A DNA stretch of 64,000 nucleotides from Crossaster papposus (GCA_037893245.1 JBAIAA010001539.1:1-64000); one strand, 5' to 3'. Positions 27,123 through 41,179 are shown, numbered from the stretch's first letter. Numbers and translations are program-made. The notes: a model not told the origin generated them from the sequence alone.

Positions 27123-27556
27123 TTCTTATGCACACTTCGTTCCTTTTACATATTTCTTATGCACACTTCTTTCCCTTTACATATTTCTTATGCACACTTC
27201 TTTCCCTTTACATATTTCTTATGCACACTTATTTCCCTTTACATATTTCTTATGCACCCTTCTTTCCCTTTACATATTTCTTATGCACACTTCTTTCCCT
27301 TTACATATTTCTTATGCACACTTCTTTCCCTTTACATAATTCTTATGCACACTTCTTTCCCTTTACATATTTCTTATGCACACTTCTTTCCCTTTACATA
27401 TTTCTTATGCACACTTCTTTCCCTTTACATATTTATTATGCACACTTCTTTCCCTTTACATATTTCTTATGCACACTTCTTTCCCTTTACATATTTCTTA
27501 TGCACACTTCTTTCCCTTTACATATTTCTTATGCACACTTCTTTCCCTTTACATAT
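27123..27556 (+). repeat. 14-unit variant module, copy 6
   Basis: Counterpart of the module at 18817, displaced by 8,306 bp. It keeps CTTCGTTCC and TACATAATTC and ends at A spacer 27557. Confidence 0.88.
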
Positions 27557-29834
27557 TTAACTCGAGGGCTTGTCCCGACATCATGTGTTTATTTCTTATG
27601 CACACTTCTTTCCCTTTACATATTTCTTATGCACACTTCTTTCCCTTTACATATTTCTTATGCACACTTCTTTCCCTTTACATATTTATTATGCACACTT
27701 CTTTCCCTTTACATATTTCTTATGCACACTTCTTTCCCTTTACATATTTCTTATGCACACTTCTTTCCCTTTACATATTTCTTATGCACACTTCTTTCCC
27801 TTTACATATTTTTTATGCACACTTCTTTCCCTTTACATATTTCTTATGCACACTTCTTTCCCTTTACATATTTCTTGTGCACACTTCTTTCCCTTTACAT
27901 ATTTCTTATGCACACTTCTTTCCCTTTACATATTTCTTATGCACACTTCTTTCCCTTTACATATTTCTTGTGCACACTTCTTTCCCTTTACATATTTCTT
28001 ATGCACACTTCTTTCCCTTTACATATTTCTTATGCACACTTCTTTCCCTTTACATATTTCTTATGCACACTTCTTTCCCTTTACATATTTAACTCGAGGG
28101 CTTGTTCCCACATCATGTGTTTATTTCTTATGCACACTTCTTTCCCTTTACATATTTCTTATGCACACTTCTTTCCCTTTACATATTTCTTATGCACACT
28201 TCTTTCCCTTTACATATTTCTTATGCACACTTCTTTCCCTTTACATATTTCTTATGCACACTTCTTTCCCTTTACATATTTCTTATGCACACTTCTTTCC
28301 CTTTACATATTTCTTATGCACACTTCTTTCCCTTTACATATTTCTTATGCACACTTCTTTCCCTTTACATATTTCTTATGCACACTTCTTTCCCTTTACA
28401 TATTTCTTATGCACACTTCTTTCCCTTTACATATTTCTTATGCACACTTCTTTCCTTTTACATATTTCTTATGCACACTTCTTTCCCTTTACATATTTCT
28501 TATGCACACTTCTTTCCCTTTACATATTTCTTATGCACACTTCTTTCCCTTTACATATTTCTTATGCACACTTCTTTCCCTTTACATATTTCTTATGCAC
28601 ACTTCTTTCCCTTTACATATTTAACTCGAGGGCTTGTCCCGACATCATGTGTTTATTTCTTATGCACACTTCTTTCCCTTTACATATTTCTTATGCACAC
28701 TTCTTTCCCTTTACATATTTCTTATGCACACTTCTTTCCCTTTACATATTTCTTATGCACACTTCTTTCCCTTTACATATTTCTTATGCACACTTCTTTC
28801 CCTTTACATATTTCTTATGCACACTTCTTTCCCTTTACATATTTCTTATGCACACTTCTTTCCCTTTACATATTTCTTATGCACACTTCTTTCCCTTTAC
28901 ATATTTCTTATGCACACTTCTTTCCCTTTACATATTTCTTATGCACACTTCTTTCCCTTTACATATTTCTTATGCACACTTCTTTCCCTTTACATATTTA
29001 TTATGCACACTTCTTTCCCTTTACATATTTCTTATGCACACTTCTTTCCCTTTACATATTTCTTATGCACACTTCTTTCCCTTTACATATTTCTTATGCA
29101 CACTTCTTTCCCTTTACATATTTCTTATGCACACTTCTTTCCCTTTACATATTTCTAATGCACACTTCTTTCCCTTTACATATTTCTTATGCACACTTCT
29201 TTCCCTTTACATATTTCTTATGCACACTTCTTTCCCTTTACATATTTCTTATGCACACTTCTTTCCCTTTACGTATTTCTTATGCACACTTCTTTCCCTT
29301 TACATATTTCTTATGCACACTTCTTTCCCTTTACATATTTCTTATGCACACTTCTTTCCCTTTACATATTTCTTATGCACACTTCTTTCCCTTTACATAT
29401 TTCTTATGCACACTTCTTTCCCTTTACATATTTCTTATGCACACTTCTTTCCCTTTACATATTTCTTATGCACACTTCTTTCCCTTTACATATTTCTTAT
29501 GCACACTTCTTTCCCTTTACATATTTCTTATGCACACTTCTTTCCCTTTACATATTTCTTATGCACACTTCTTTCCCTTTACATATTTCTTATGCACACT
29601 TCTTTCCCTTTACATATTTCTTATGCACACTTCTTTCCCTTTACATATTTCTTATGCACACTTCTTTCCCTTTACATATTTCTTATGCACACTTCTTTCC
29701 CTTTACATATTTCTTATGCACACTTCTTTCCCTTTACATATTTCTTATGCACACTTCTTTCCCTTTACATATTTCTTATGCACACTTCTTTCCCTTTACA
29801 TATTTCTTATGCACACTTCTTTCCCTTTACATAT

Positions 29835-29870
29835 TTAACTCGAGGGCTTGTTCCCACATCATGTGTTAAT
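29835..29870 (+). repeat. Type B spacer with T34A, copy 2
   Basis: Carries the same private GTGTTAAT ending as the spacer at 21529, in the same position of the duplicated block. Confidence 0.93.
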
Positions 29871-31838
29871 TTCTTATGCACACTTCTTTCCCTTTACATA
29901 TTTCTTATGCACACTTCTTTCCCTTTACATATTTCTTATGCACACTTCTTTCCCTTTACATATTTCTTATGCACACTTCTTTCCCTTTACATATTTCTTA
30001 TGCACACTTCTTTCCCTTTACATATTTCTTATGCACACTTCTTTCCCTTTACATATTTCTTATGCACACTGCTTTCCCTTTACGTATTTCTTATGCACAC
30101 TTCTTTCCCTTTACATATTTCTTATGCCCACTTCTTTCCCTTTACATATTTCTTATGCACACTTCTTTCCCTTTACATATTTCTTATGCACACTTCTTTC
30201 CCTTTACATATTTCTTATGCACACTTCTTTCCCTTTACATATTTAACTCGAGGGCTTGTCCCGACATCATGTGTTTATTTCTTATGCACACTTCTTTCCC
30301 TTTACATATTTCTTATGCACACTTCTTTCCCTTTACATATTTCTTATGCACACTTCTTTCCCTTTACATATTTCTTATGCACACTTCTTTCCCTTTACAT
30401 ATTTCTTATGCACACTTCTTTCCCTTTACATATTTCTTATGCACACTTCTTTCCCTTTACATATTTCTTATGCACACTTCTTTCCCTTTACATATTTCTT
30501 ATGCACACTTCTTTCCCTTTACATATTTCTTATGCACACTTCTTTCCCTTTACATATTTCTTATGCACACTTCTTTCCCTTTACATATTTCTTATGCACA
30601 CTTCTTTCCCTTTACATATTTCGTATGCACACTTCTTTCCCTTTACATATTTCTTATGCACACTTCTTTCCCTTTACATATTTCTTATGCACACTTCTTT
30701 CCCTTTACATATTTCTTATGCACACTTCTTTCCCTTTACATATTTCTTATGCACACTTCTTTCCCTTTACATATTTCTTATGCACACTTCTTTCCCTTTA
30801 AATATTTCTTATGCACACTTCTTTCCCTTTACATATTTCTTATGCACACTTCTTTCCCTTTACATATTTCTTATGCACACTTCTTTCCCTTTACATATTT
30901 CTTATGCACACTTCTTTCCCTTTACATATTTCTTATGCACACTTCTTTCCCTTTACATATTTAACTCGAGGGCTTGTCCCGACATCATGTGTTTATTTCT
31001 TATGCACACTTCTTTCCCTTTACATATTGCTTATGCACACTTCTTTCCCTTTACATATTTCTTATGCACACTTCTTTCCCTTTACATATTTCTTATGCAC
31101 ACTTCTTTCCCTTTACATATTTCTTATGCACACTTCTTTCCCTTTACATATTGCTTATGCACACTTCTTTCCCTTTACATATTTCTTATGCACACTTCTT
31201 TCCCTTTACATATTTCTTATGCACACTTCTTTCCCTTTACATATTTAACTCGAGGGCTTGTCCCGACATCATGTGTTTATTTCTTATGCACACTTCTTTC
31301 CCTTTACATATTTCTTATGCACACTTCTTTCCCTTTACATATTTCTTATGCACACTTCTTTCCCTTTACATATTTCTTATGCACACTTCTTTCCCTTTAC
31401 ATATTTCTTATGCACACTTCTTTCCCTTTACATATTTCTTATGCACACTTCTTTCCCTTTACATATTTCTTATGCACACTTCTTTCCCTTTACATATTTC
31501 TTATGCACACTTCTTTCCCTTTACATATTTCTTATGCACACTTCTTTCCCTTTACATATTTCTTATGCACACTTCTTTCCCTTTACATATTTCTTATGCA
31601 CACTTCTTTCCCTTTACATATTTCTTATGCACACTTCTTTCCCTTTACATATTTCTTATGCACACTTCTTTCCCTTTACATATTTCTTATGCACACTTCT
31701 TTCCCTTTAAATATTTCTTATGCACACTTCTTTCCCTTTACATATTTCTTATGCACACTTCTTTCCCTTTACATATTTCTTATGCACACTTCTTTCCCTT
31801 TACATATTTCTTATGCACACTTCTTTCCCTTTACATAT

Positions 31839-31843
31839 TATAT
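31839..31843. other. 5-bp insertion between units (out-of-register join)
   Basis: An extra TATAT lies between a complete unit ending at 31838 and the next starting at 31844, giving TTACATATTATATTTC. It sits just upstream of the homogeneous block. Confidence 0.9.
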
Positions 31844-32401
31844 TTCTTATGCACACTTCTTTCCCTTTACATATTTCTTATGCACACTTCTTTCCCTTTA
31901 CATATTTCTTATGCACACTTCTTTCCCTTTACATATTTCTTATGCACACTTCTTTCCCTTTACATATTTCTTATGCACACTTCTTTCCCTTTACATATTT
32001 CTTATGCACACTTCTTTCCCTTTACATATTTCTTATGCACACTTCTTTCCCTTTACATATTTCTTATGCACACTTCTTTCCCTTTACATATTTCTTATGC
32101 ACACTTCTTTCCCTTTACATATTTCTTATGCACACTTCTTTCCCTTTACATATTTCTTATGCACACTTCTTTCCCTTTACATATTTCTTATGCACACTTC
32201 TTTCCCTTTACATATTTCTTATGCACACTTCTTTCCCTTTACATATTTCTTATGCACACTTCTTTCCCTTTACATATTTCTTATGCACACTTCTTTCCCT
32301 TTACATATTTCTTATGCACACTTCTTTCCCTTTACATATTTCTTATGCACACTTCTTTCCCTTTACATATTTCTTATGCACACTTCTTTCCCTTTACATA
32401 T

Positions 32402-32426
32402 TTCTTATGCTCACTTCTTTCTTTAT
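32402..32426. other. 25-bp broken unit
   Basis: Reads GCTCAC instead of GCACAC and lacks 6 bp after CACTTCTTT. Together with 31839 it brackets 18 units. The 183-unit uniform run begins immediately afterwards. Confidence 0.9.
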
Positions 32427-35400
32427 TTCTTATGCACACTTCTTTCCCTTTACATATTTCTTATGCACACTTCTTTCCCTTTACATATTTCTTATGCACA
32501 CTTCTTTCCCTTTACATATTTCTTATGCACACTTCTTTCCCTTTACATATTTCTTATGCACACTTCTTTCCCTTTACATATTTCTTATGCACACTTCTTT
32601 CCCTTTACATATTTCTTATGCACACTTCTTTCCCTTTACATATTTCTTATGCACACTTCTTTCCCTTTACATATTTCTTATGCACACTTCTTTCCCTTTA
32701 CATATTTCTTATGCACACTTCTTTCCCTTTACATATTTCTTATGCACACTTCTTTCCCTTTACATATTTCTTATGCACACTTCTTTCCCTTTACATATTT
32801 CTTATGCACACTTCTTTCCCTTTACATATTTCTTATGCACACTTCTTTCCCTTTACATATTTCTTATGCACACTTCTTTCCCTTTACATATTTCTTATGC
32901 ACACTTCTTTCCCTTTACATATTTCTTATGCACACTTCTTTCCCTTTACATATTTCTTATGCACACTTCTTTCCCTTTACATATTTCTTATGCACACTTC
33001 TTTCCCTTTACATATTTCTTATGCACACTTCTTTCCCTTTACATATTTCTTATGCACACTTCTTTCCCTTTACATATTTCTTATGCACACTTCTTTCCCT
33101 TTACATATTTCTTATGCACACTTCTTTCCCTTTACATATTTCTTATGCACACTTCTTTCCCTTTACATATTTCTTATGCACACTTCTTTCCCTTTACATA
33201 TTTCTTATGCACACTTCTTTCCCTTTACATATTTCTTATGCACACTTCTTTCCCTTTACATATTTCTTATGCACACTTCTTTCCCTTTACATATTTCTTA
33301 TGCACACTTCTTTCCCTTTACATATTTCTTATGCACACTTCTTTCCCTTTACATATTTCTTATGCACACTTCTTTCCCTTTACATATTTCTTATGCACAC
33401 TTCTTTCCCTTTACATATTTCTTATGCACACTTCTTTCCCTTTACATATTTCTTATGCACACTTCTTTCCCTTTACATATTTCTTATGCACACTTCTTTC
33501 CCTTTACATATTTCTTATGCACACTTCTTTCCCTTTACATATTTCTTATGCACACTTCTTTCCCTTTACATATTTCTTATGCACACTTCTTTCCCTTTAC
33601 ATATTTCTTATGCACACTTCTTTCCCTTTACATATTTCTTATGCACACTTCTTTCCCTTTACATATTTCTTATGCACACTTCTTTCCCTTTACATATTTC
33701 TTATGCACACTTCTTTCCCTTTACATATTTCTTATGCACACTTCTTTCCCTTTACATATTTCTTATGCACACTTCTTTCCCTTTACATATTTCTTATGCA
33801 CACTTCTTTCCCTTTACATATTTCTTATGCACACTTCTTTCCCTTTACATATTTCTTATGCACACTTCTTTCCCTTTACATATTTCTTATGCACACTTCT
33901 TTCCCTTTACATATTTCTTATGCACACTTCTTTCCCTTTACATATTTCTTATGCACACTTCTTTCCCTTTACATATTTCTTATGCACACTTCTTTCCCTT
34001 TACATATTTCTTATGCACACTTCTTTCCCTTTACATATTTCTTATGCACACTTCTTTCCCTTTACATATTTCTTATGCACACTTCTTTCCCTTTACATAT
34101 TTCTTATGCACACTTCTTTCCCTTTACATATTTCTTATGCACACTTCTTTCCCTTTACATATTTCTTATGCACACTTCTTTCCCTTTACATATTTCTTAT
34201 GCACACTTCTTTCCCTTTACATATTTCTTATGCACACTTCTTTCCCTTTACATATTTCTTATGCACACTTCTTTCCCTTTACATATTTCTTATGCACACT
34301 TCTTTCCCTTTACATATTTCTTATGCACACTTCTTTCCCTTTACATATTTCTTATGCACACTTCTTTCCCTTTACATATTTCTTATGCACACTTCTTTCC
34401 CTTTACATATTTCTTATGCACACTTCTTTCCCTTTACATATTTCTTATGCACACTTCTTTCCCTTTACATATTTCTTATGCACACTTCTTTCCCTTTACA
34501 TATTTCTTATGCACACTTCTTTCCCTTTACATATTTCTTATGCACACTTCTTTCCCTTTACATATTTCTTATGCACACTTCTTTCCCTTTACATATTTCT
34601 TATGCACACTTCTTTCCCTTTACATATTTCTTATGCACACTTCTTTCCCTTTACATATTTCTTATGCACACTTCTTTCCCTTTACATATTTCTTATGCAC
34701 ACTTCTTTCCCTTTACATATTTCTTATGCACACTTCTTTCCCTTTACATATTTCTTATGCACACTTCTTTCCCTTTACATATTTCTTATGCACACTTCTT
34801 TCCCTTTACATATTTCTTATGCACACTTCTTTCCCTTTACATATTTCTTATGCACACTTCTTTCCCTTTACATATTTCTTATGCACACTTCTTTCCCTTT
34901 ACATATTTCTTATGCACACTTCTTTCCCTTTACATATTTCTTATGCACACTTCTTTCCCTTTACATATTTCTTATGCACACTTCTTTCCCTTTACATATT
35001 TCTTATGCACACTTCTTTCCCTTTACATATTTCTTATGCACACTTCTTTCCCTTTACATATTTCTTATGCACACTTCTTTCCCTTTACATATTTCTTATG
35101 CACACTTCTTTCCCTTTACATATTTCTTATGCACACTTCTTTCCCTTTACATATTTCTTATGCACACTTCTTTCCCTTTACATATTTCTTATGCACACTT
35201 CTTTCCCTTTACATATTTCTTATGCACACTTCTTTCCCTTTACATATTTCTTATGCACACTTCTTTCCCTTTACATATTTCTTATGCACACTTCTTTCCC
35301 TTTACATATTTCTTATGCACACTTCTTTCCCTTTACATATTTCTTATGCACACTTCTTTCCCTTTACATATTTCTTATGCACACTTCTTTCCCTTTACAT

Positions 35401-38099
35401 ATTTCTTATGCACACTTCTTTCCCTTTACATATTTCTTATGCACACTTCTTTCCCTTTACATATTTCTTATGCACACTTCTTTCCCTTTACATATTTCTT
35501 ATGCACACTTCTTTCCCTTTACATATTTCTTATGCACACTTCTTTCCCTTTACATATTTCTTATGCACACTTCTTTCCCTTTACATATTTCTTATGCACA
35601 CTTCTTTCCCTTTACATATTTCTTATGCACACTTCTTTCCCTTTACATATTTCTTATGCACACTTCTTTCCCTTTACATATTTCTTATGCACACTTCTTT
35701 CCCTTTACATATTTCTTATGCACACTTCTTTCCCTTTACATATTTCTTATGCACACTTCTTTCCCTTTACATATTTCTTATGCACACTTCTTTCCCTTTA
35801 CATATTTCTTATGCACACTTCTTTCCCTTTACATATTTCTTATGCACACTTCTTTCCCTTTACATATTTCTTATGCACACTTCTTTCCCTTTACATATTT
35901 CTTATGCACACTTCTTTCCCTTTACATATTTCTTATGCACACTTCTTTCCCTTTACATATTTCTTATGCACACTTCTTTCCCTTTACATATTTCTTATGC
36001 ACACTTCTTTCCCTTTACATATTTCTTATGCACACTTCTTTCCCTTTACATATTTCTTATGCACACTTCTTTCCCTTTACATATTTCTTATGCACACTTC
36101 TTTCCCTTTACATATTTCTTATGCACACTTCTTTCCCTTTACATATTTCTTATGCACACTTCTTTCCCTTTACATATTTCTTATGCACACTTCTTTCCCT
36201 TTACATATTTCTTATGCACACTTCTTTCCCTTTACATATTTCTTATGCACACTTCTTTCCCTTTACATATTTCTTATGCACACTTCTTTCCCTTTACATA
36301 TTTCTTATGCACACTTCTTTCCCTTTACATATTTCTTATGCACACTTCTTTCCCTTTACATATTTCTTATGCACACTTCTTTCCCTTTACATATTTCTTA
36401 TGCACACTTCTTTCCCTTTACATATTTCTTATGCACACTTCTTTCCCTTTACATATTTCTTATGCACACTTCTTTCCCTTTACATATTTCTTATGCACAC
36501 TTCTTTCCCTTTACATATTTCTTATGCACACTTCTTTCCCTTTACATATTTCTTATGCACACTTCTTTCCCTTTACATATTTCTTATGCACACTTCTTTC
36601 CCTTTACATATTTCTTATGCACACTTCTTTCCCTTTACATATTTCTTATGCACACTTCTTTCCCTTTACATATTTCTTATGCACACTTCTTTCCCTTTAC
36701 ATATTTCTTATGCACACTTCTTTCCCTTTACATATTTCTTATGCACACTTCTTTCCCTTTACATATTTCTTATGCACACTTCTTTCCCTTTACATATTTC
36801 TTATGCACACTTCTTTCCCTTTACATATTTCTTATGCACACTTCTTTCCCTTTACATATTTCTTATGCACACTTCTTTCCCTTTACATATTTCTTATGCA
36901 CACTTCTTTCCCTTTACATATTTCTTATGCACACTTCTTTCCCTTTACATATTTCTTATGCACACTTCTTTCCCTTTACATATTTCTTATGCACACTTCT
37001 TTCCCTTTACATATTTCTTATGCACACTTCTTTCCCTTTACATATTTCTTATGCACACTTCTTTCCCTTTACATATTTCTTATGCACACTTCTTTCCCTT
37101 TACATATTTCTTATGCACACTTCTTTCCCTTTACATATTTCTTATGCACACTTCTTTCCCTTTACATATTTCTTATGCACACTTCTTTCCCTTTACATAT
37201 TTCTTATGCACACTTCTTTCCCTTTACATATTTCTTATGCACACTTCTTTCCCTTTACATATTTCTTATGCACACTTCTTTCCCTTTACATATTTCTTAT
37301 GCACACTTCTTTCCCTTTACATATTTCTTATGCACACTTCTTTCCCTTTACATATTTCTTATGCACACTTCTTTCCCTTTACATATTTCTTATGCACACT
37401 TCTTTCCCTTTACATATTTCTTATGCACACTTCTTTCCCTTTACATATTTCTTATGCACACTTCTTTCCCTTTACATATTTCTTATGCACACTTCTTTCC
37501 CTTTACATATTTCTTATGCACACTTCTTTCCCTTTACATATTTCTTATGCACACTTCTTTCCCTTTACATATTTCTTATGCACACTTCTTTCCCTTTACA
37601 TATTTCTTATGCACACTTCTTTCCCTTTACATATTTCTTATGCACACTTCTTTCCCTTTACATATTTCTTATGCACACTTCTTTCCCTTTACATATTTCT
37701 TATGCACACTTCTTTCCCTTTACATATTTCTTATGCACACTTCTTTCCCTTTACATATTTCTTATGCACACTTCTTTCCCTTTACATATTTCTTATGCAC
37801 ACTTCTTTCCCTTTACATATTTCTTATGCACACTTCTTTCCCTTTACATATTTCTTATGCACACTTCTTTCCCTTTACATATTTCTTATGCACACTTCTT
37901 TCCCTTTACATATTTCTTATGCACACTTCTTTCCCTTTACATATTTCTTATGCACACTTCTTTCCCTTTACATATTTCTTATGCACACTTCTTTCCCTTT
38001 ACATATTTCTTATGCACACTTCTTTCCCTTTACATATTTCTTATGCACACTTCTTTCCCTTTACATATTTCTTATGCACACTTCTTTCCCTTTACATAT
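32427..38099 (+). repeat. 183 consecutive apparently identical canonical 31-bp units
   Basis: Counting from the first in-register unit after the 25-bp unit at 32402, exactly 183 x 31 bp fit before the 30-bp unit at 38100. I saw no substitution in this block, whereas flanking domains carry a variant every few units. It gives the cleanest definition of the canonical unit. Such uniformity fits recent amplification from a short template, or an assembly fill-in; the sequence alone cannot separate these. Confidence 0.88.
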
Positions 38100-38129
38100 T
38101 TCTTATGCCACTTCTTTCCCTTTACATAT
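38100..38129. other. 30-bp broken unit ending the uniform run
   Basis: Reads TTATGCCACTTC, one base short. It is the first departure after 183 identical units and directly precedes copy 1 of the 3,075-bp duplication. Confidence 0.9.
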
Positions 38130-40560
38130 TTCTTATGCACACTTCTTTCCCTTTACATATTTCTTATGCACACTTCTTTCCCTTTACATATTTCTTATGC
38201 ACACTTCTTTCCTTTTACATATTTCTTATGCACACTTCTTTCCCTTTACATATTTATTATGCACACTTCTTTCTCTTTATTATTTATTATGCACACTTCT
38301 TTCCCTTTACATATTTAACTCGAGGGCTTGTCCCGACATCATGTGTTTATTTCTTATGCACACTTCTTTCCCTTTACATATTTCTTATGCACACTTCTTT
38401 CCCTTTACATATTTCTTATGCACACTTCTTTCCCTTTACATATTTCTTATGCACACTTCTTTCCCTTTACATATTTCTTATGCACACTTCTTTCCCTTTA
38501 CATATTTCTTATGCACACTTCTTTCCCTTTACATATTTCTTATGCACACTTCTTTCCCTTTACATATTTCTTATGCACACTTCTTTCCCTTTACATATTT
38601 CTTATGCACACTTCTTTCCCTTTACATATTTCTTATGCACACTTCTTTCCCTTTACATATTTCTTATGCACACTTCTTTCCCTTTACATATTTCTTATGC
38701 ACACTTCTTTCCCTTTACATATTTCTTATGCACACTTCTTTCCCTTTACATATTTCTTATGCACACTTCTTTCCCTTTACATATTTCTTATGCACACTTC
38801 TTTCCCTTTACATATTTCTTATGCACACTTCTTTCCCTTTACATATTTCTTATGCACACTTCTTTCCCTTTACATATTTCTTATGCACACTTCTTTCCCT
38901 TTACATATTTCTTATGCACACTTCTTTCCCTTTACATATTTCTTATGCACACTTCTTTCCCTTTACATATTTCTTATGCACACTTCTTTGCCTTTACATA
39001 TTTCTTATGCACACTTCTTTCCCTTTACATATTTCTTATGCACACTTCTTTCCCTTTACATATTTCTTATGCACACTTCTTTCCATTTACATATTTCTTA
39101 TGCACACTTCTTTCCCTTTACATATTTCTTATGCACACTTCTTTCCCTTTACATATTTCTTATGCACACTTATTTCCCTTTACATATTTATTATGCACAC
39201 TTCTTTCTCTTTACATATTTCTTATGCACACTTCTTTCCCTTTACATATTTCTTATGCACACTTCTTTCCCTTTACATATTTCTTATGCACACTTCTTTC
39301 CCTTTACATATTTATTATGCACACTTCTTTCCCTTTACATATTTAACTCGAGGGCTTGTTCCCACATCATGTGTTTATTTCTTATGCACACTTCTTTCCC
39401 TTTACATATTTCTTACTCACACTTCTTTCCCTTTACATATTTCTTATGCACACTTCTTTTCCTTTATTATTTCTTATGCACACTTCTTTCCCTTTACATA
39501 TTTCTTATGCACACTTCTTTCCCTTTACATATTTCTTATGCACACTTCTTTCCCTTTACATATTTCTTATGCACACTTCTTTCCCTTTACATATTTCTTA
39601 TGCACACTTCTTTCCCGTTACATATTTCTTATGCACACTTCTTTCCCTTTACATATTTCTTATGCACACTTCTTTCCCATTACATATTTATTATGCACAC
39701 TTCTTTCCCTTTACATATTTCTTATGCACACTTCTTTCCCTTTACATATTTCTTATGCACACTTCTTTCCCTTTACATATTTCTTATGCACACTTCTTTC
39801 CCTTTACATATTTCTTATGCACACTTCTTTCCCTTTACATATTTCTTATGCACACTTCTTTCCCTTTACATATTTCTTATGCACACTTCTTTCCCTTTAC
39901 ATATTTCTTATGCACACTTCTTTCCCTTTACATATTTCTTATGCACACTTCTTTCCCTTTACATATTTCTTATGCACACTTCTTTCCCTTTACATATTTC
40001 TTATGCACACTTCTTTCCCTTTACATATTTCTTATGCACACTTCTTTCCCTTTACATATTTCTTATGCACACTTCTTTCCCTTTACATATTTCTTATGCA
40101 CACTTCTTTCCCTTTACATATTTCTTATGCACACTTCTTTCCCTTTACATATTTCTTATGCACACTTCTTTCCCTTTACATATTTCTTATGCACACTTCT
40201 TTCCCTTTACATATTTCTTATGCACACTTCTTTCCCTTTACATATTTCTTATGCACACTTCTTTCCCTTTACATATTTCTTATGCACACTTCTTTCCCTT
40301 TACATATTTCTTATGCACACTTCTTTCCCTTTACATATTTCTTATGCACACTTCTTTCCCTTTACATATTTCTTATGCACACTTCTTTCCCTTTACATAT
40401 TTCTTATGCACACTTCTTTCCCTTTACATATTTCTTATGCACACTTCTTTCCCTTTACATATTTAACTCGAGGGCTTGTTCCCACATCATGTGTTTATTT
40501 CTTATGCACACTTCTTTCCCTTTACATATTTCTTATGCACACTTCTTTTCCTTTATTATT
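38130..40560 (+). repeat. 3,075-bp-offset duplication, copy 1
   Basis: Starts right after the 30-bp unit at 38100 and contains spacers 38315, 39343 and 40463. Shared rare units include TCCTTTTAC near 38211, TTTGCCTTTAC near 38990, TTCTTACTCAC near 39414, CCCGTTACAT near 39615 and the 30-bp units at 38254, 39441 and 40530. The right edge lies between 40560 and about 40790, where ACTTATTTC has no partner. Confidence 0.88.
39441..39470 (+). repeat. 30-bp unit subtype ending TTATTAT (reference copy)
   Basis: The usual TTACATAT end is replaced by TTATTAT, one base shorter. Other copies start at 38254, 40530, 41329, 42516, 43605, 44880, 58002, 58156, 62016, 63363 and 63517. A related end, CCTTGATTAT, marks the C-spacer modules at 53881, 58403, 60824 and 63764. 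The subtype is seen only from 38 kb onward. Confidence 0.88.
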
Positions 40561-41179
40561 TCTTATGCACACTTCTTTCCCTTTACATATTTCTTATGCA
40601 CACTTCTTTCCCTTTACATATTTCTTATGCACACTTCTTTCCCTTTACATATTTCTTATGCACACTTCTTTCCCTTTACATATTTCTTATGCACACTTCT
40701 TTCCCTTTACATATTTCTTATGCACACTTCTTTCCCTTTACATATTTCTTATGCACACTTCTTTCCCTTTACATATTTCTTATGCACACTTATTTCCCTT
40801 TACATATTTCTTATGCACACTTCTTTCCCTTTACATATTTCTTATGCACACTTCTTTCCCTTTACATATTTCTTATGCACACTTCTTTCCCTTTACATAT
40901 TTATTATGCACACTTCTTTCCCTTTACATATTTCTTATGCACACTTCTTTCCCTTTACATATTTCTTATGCACACTTCTTTCCCTTTACATATTTCTTAT
41001 GCACACTTCTTTCCCTTTACATATTTCTTATGCACACTTCTTTCCCTTTACATATTTCTTATGCACACTTCTTTCCCTTTACATATTTCTTATGCACACT
41101 TCTTTCCCTTTACATATTTCTTATGCACACTTCTTTCCATTTACATATTTCTTATGCACACTTCTTTCCCTTTACATAT

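Larger units (their letters stand above)
16668..31280 (+). repeat. Array domain 3: 8,306-bp-period higher-order repeat region
   Basis: Spacers start at 17691 A, 18254 B', 19251 A, 19783 B, 20315 A, 21529 B, 21937 A, 22655 A, 22939 A, 23781 A, 24499 A, 24783 A, 25997 A, 26560 B', 27557 A, 28089 B, 28621 A, 29835 B, 30243 A, 30961 A and 31245 A. Unit counts from 16668 are 33, 17, 31, 16, 16, 38, 12, 22, 8, then 26, 22, 8, 38, then 17, 31, 16, 16, 38, 12, 22, 8. The series 17-31-16-16-38-12-22-8 therefore occurs twice at an offset of 8,306 bp, with matching spacer types and point variants. The 22-8 pair also recurs at an offset of 1,844 bp. Confidence 0.95.
25116..31280 (+). repeat. Large duplicated block, copy 2
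   Basis: Repeats 16810-23000 at an offset of 8,306 bp. After spacer 31245 the sequence departs from copy 1: CTTTTCC expected near 31579 is absent and the array enters the homogeneous stretch. Confidence 0.9.
31281..38314 (+). repeat. Array domain 4: long spacer-free homogeneous stretch
   Basis: About 227 units without a spacer, net length 3 bp short of 227 x 31. The first 17 or so units carry ordinary variation, including CTTTAAATATTTC near 31710. Beyond that, units from 32427 to 38099 (183 units) look identical to the canonical unit with no substitution that I could see. Four off-length places account for the length: a 5-bp insertion at 31839-31843, a 25-bp unit at 32402-32426, a 30-bp unit at 38100-38129 and a 30-bp unit at 38254-38283. 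Confidence 0.93.
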
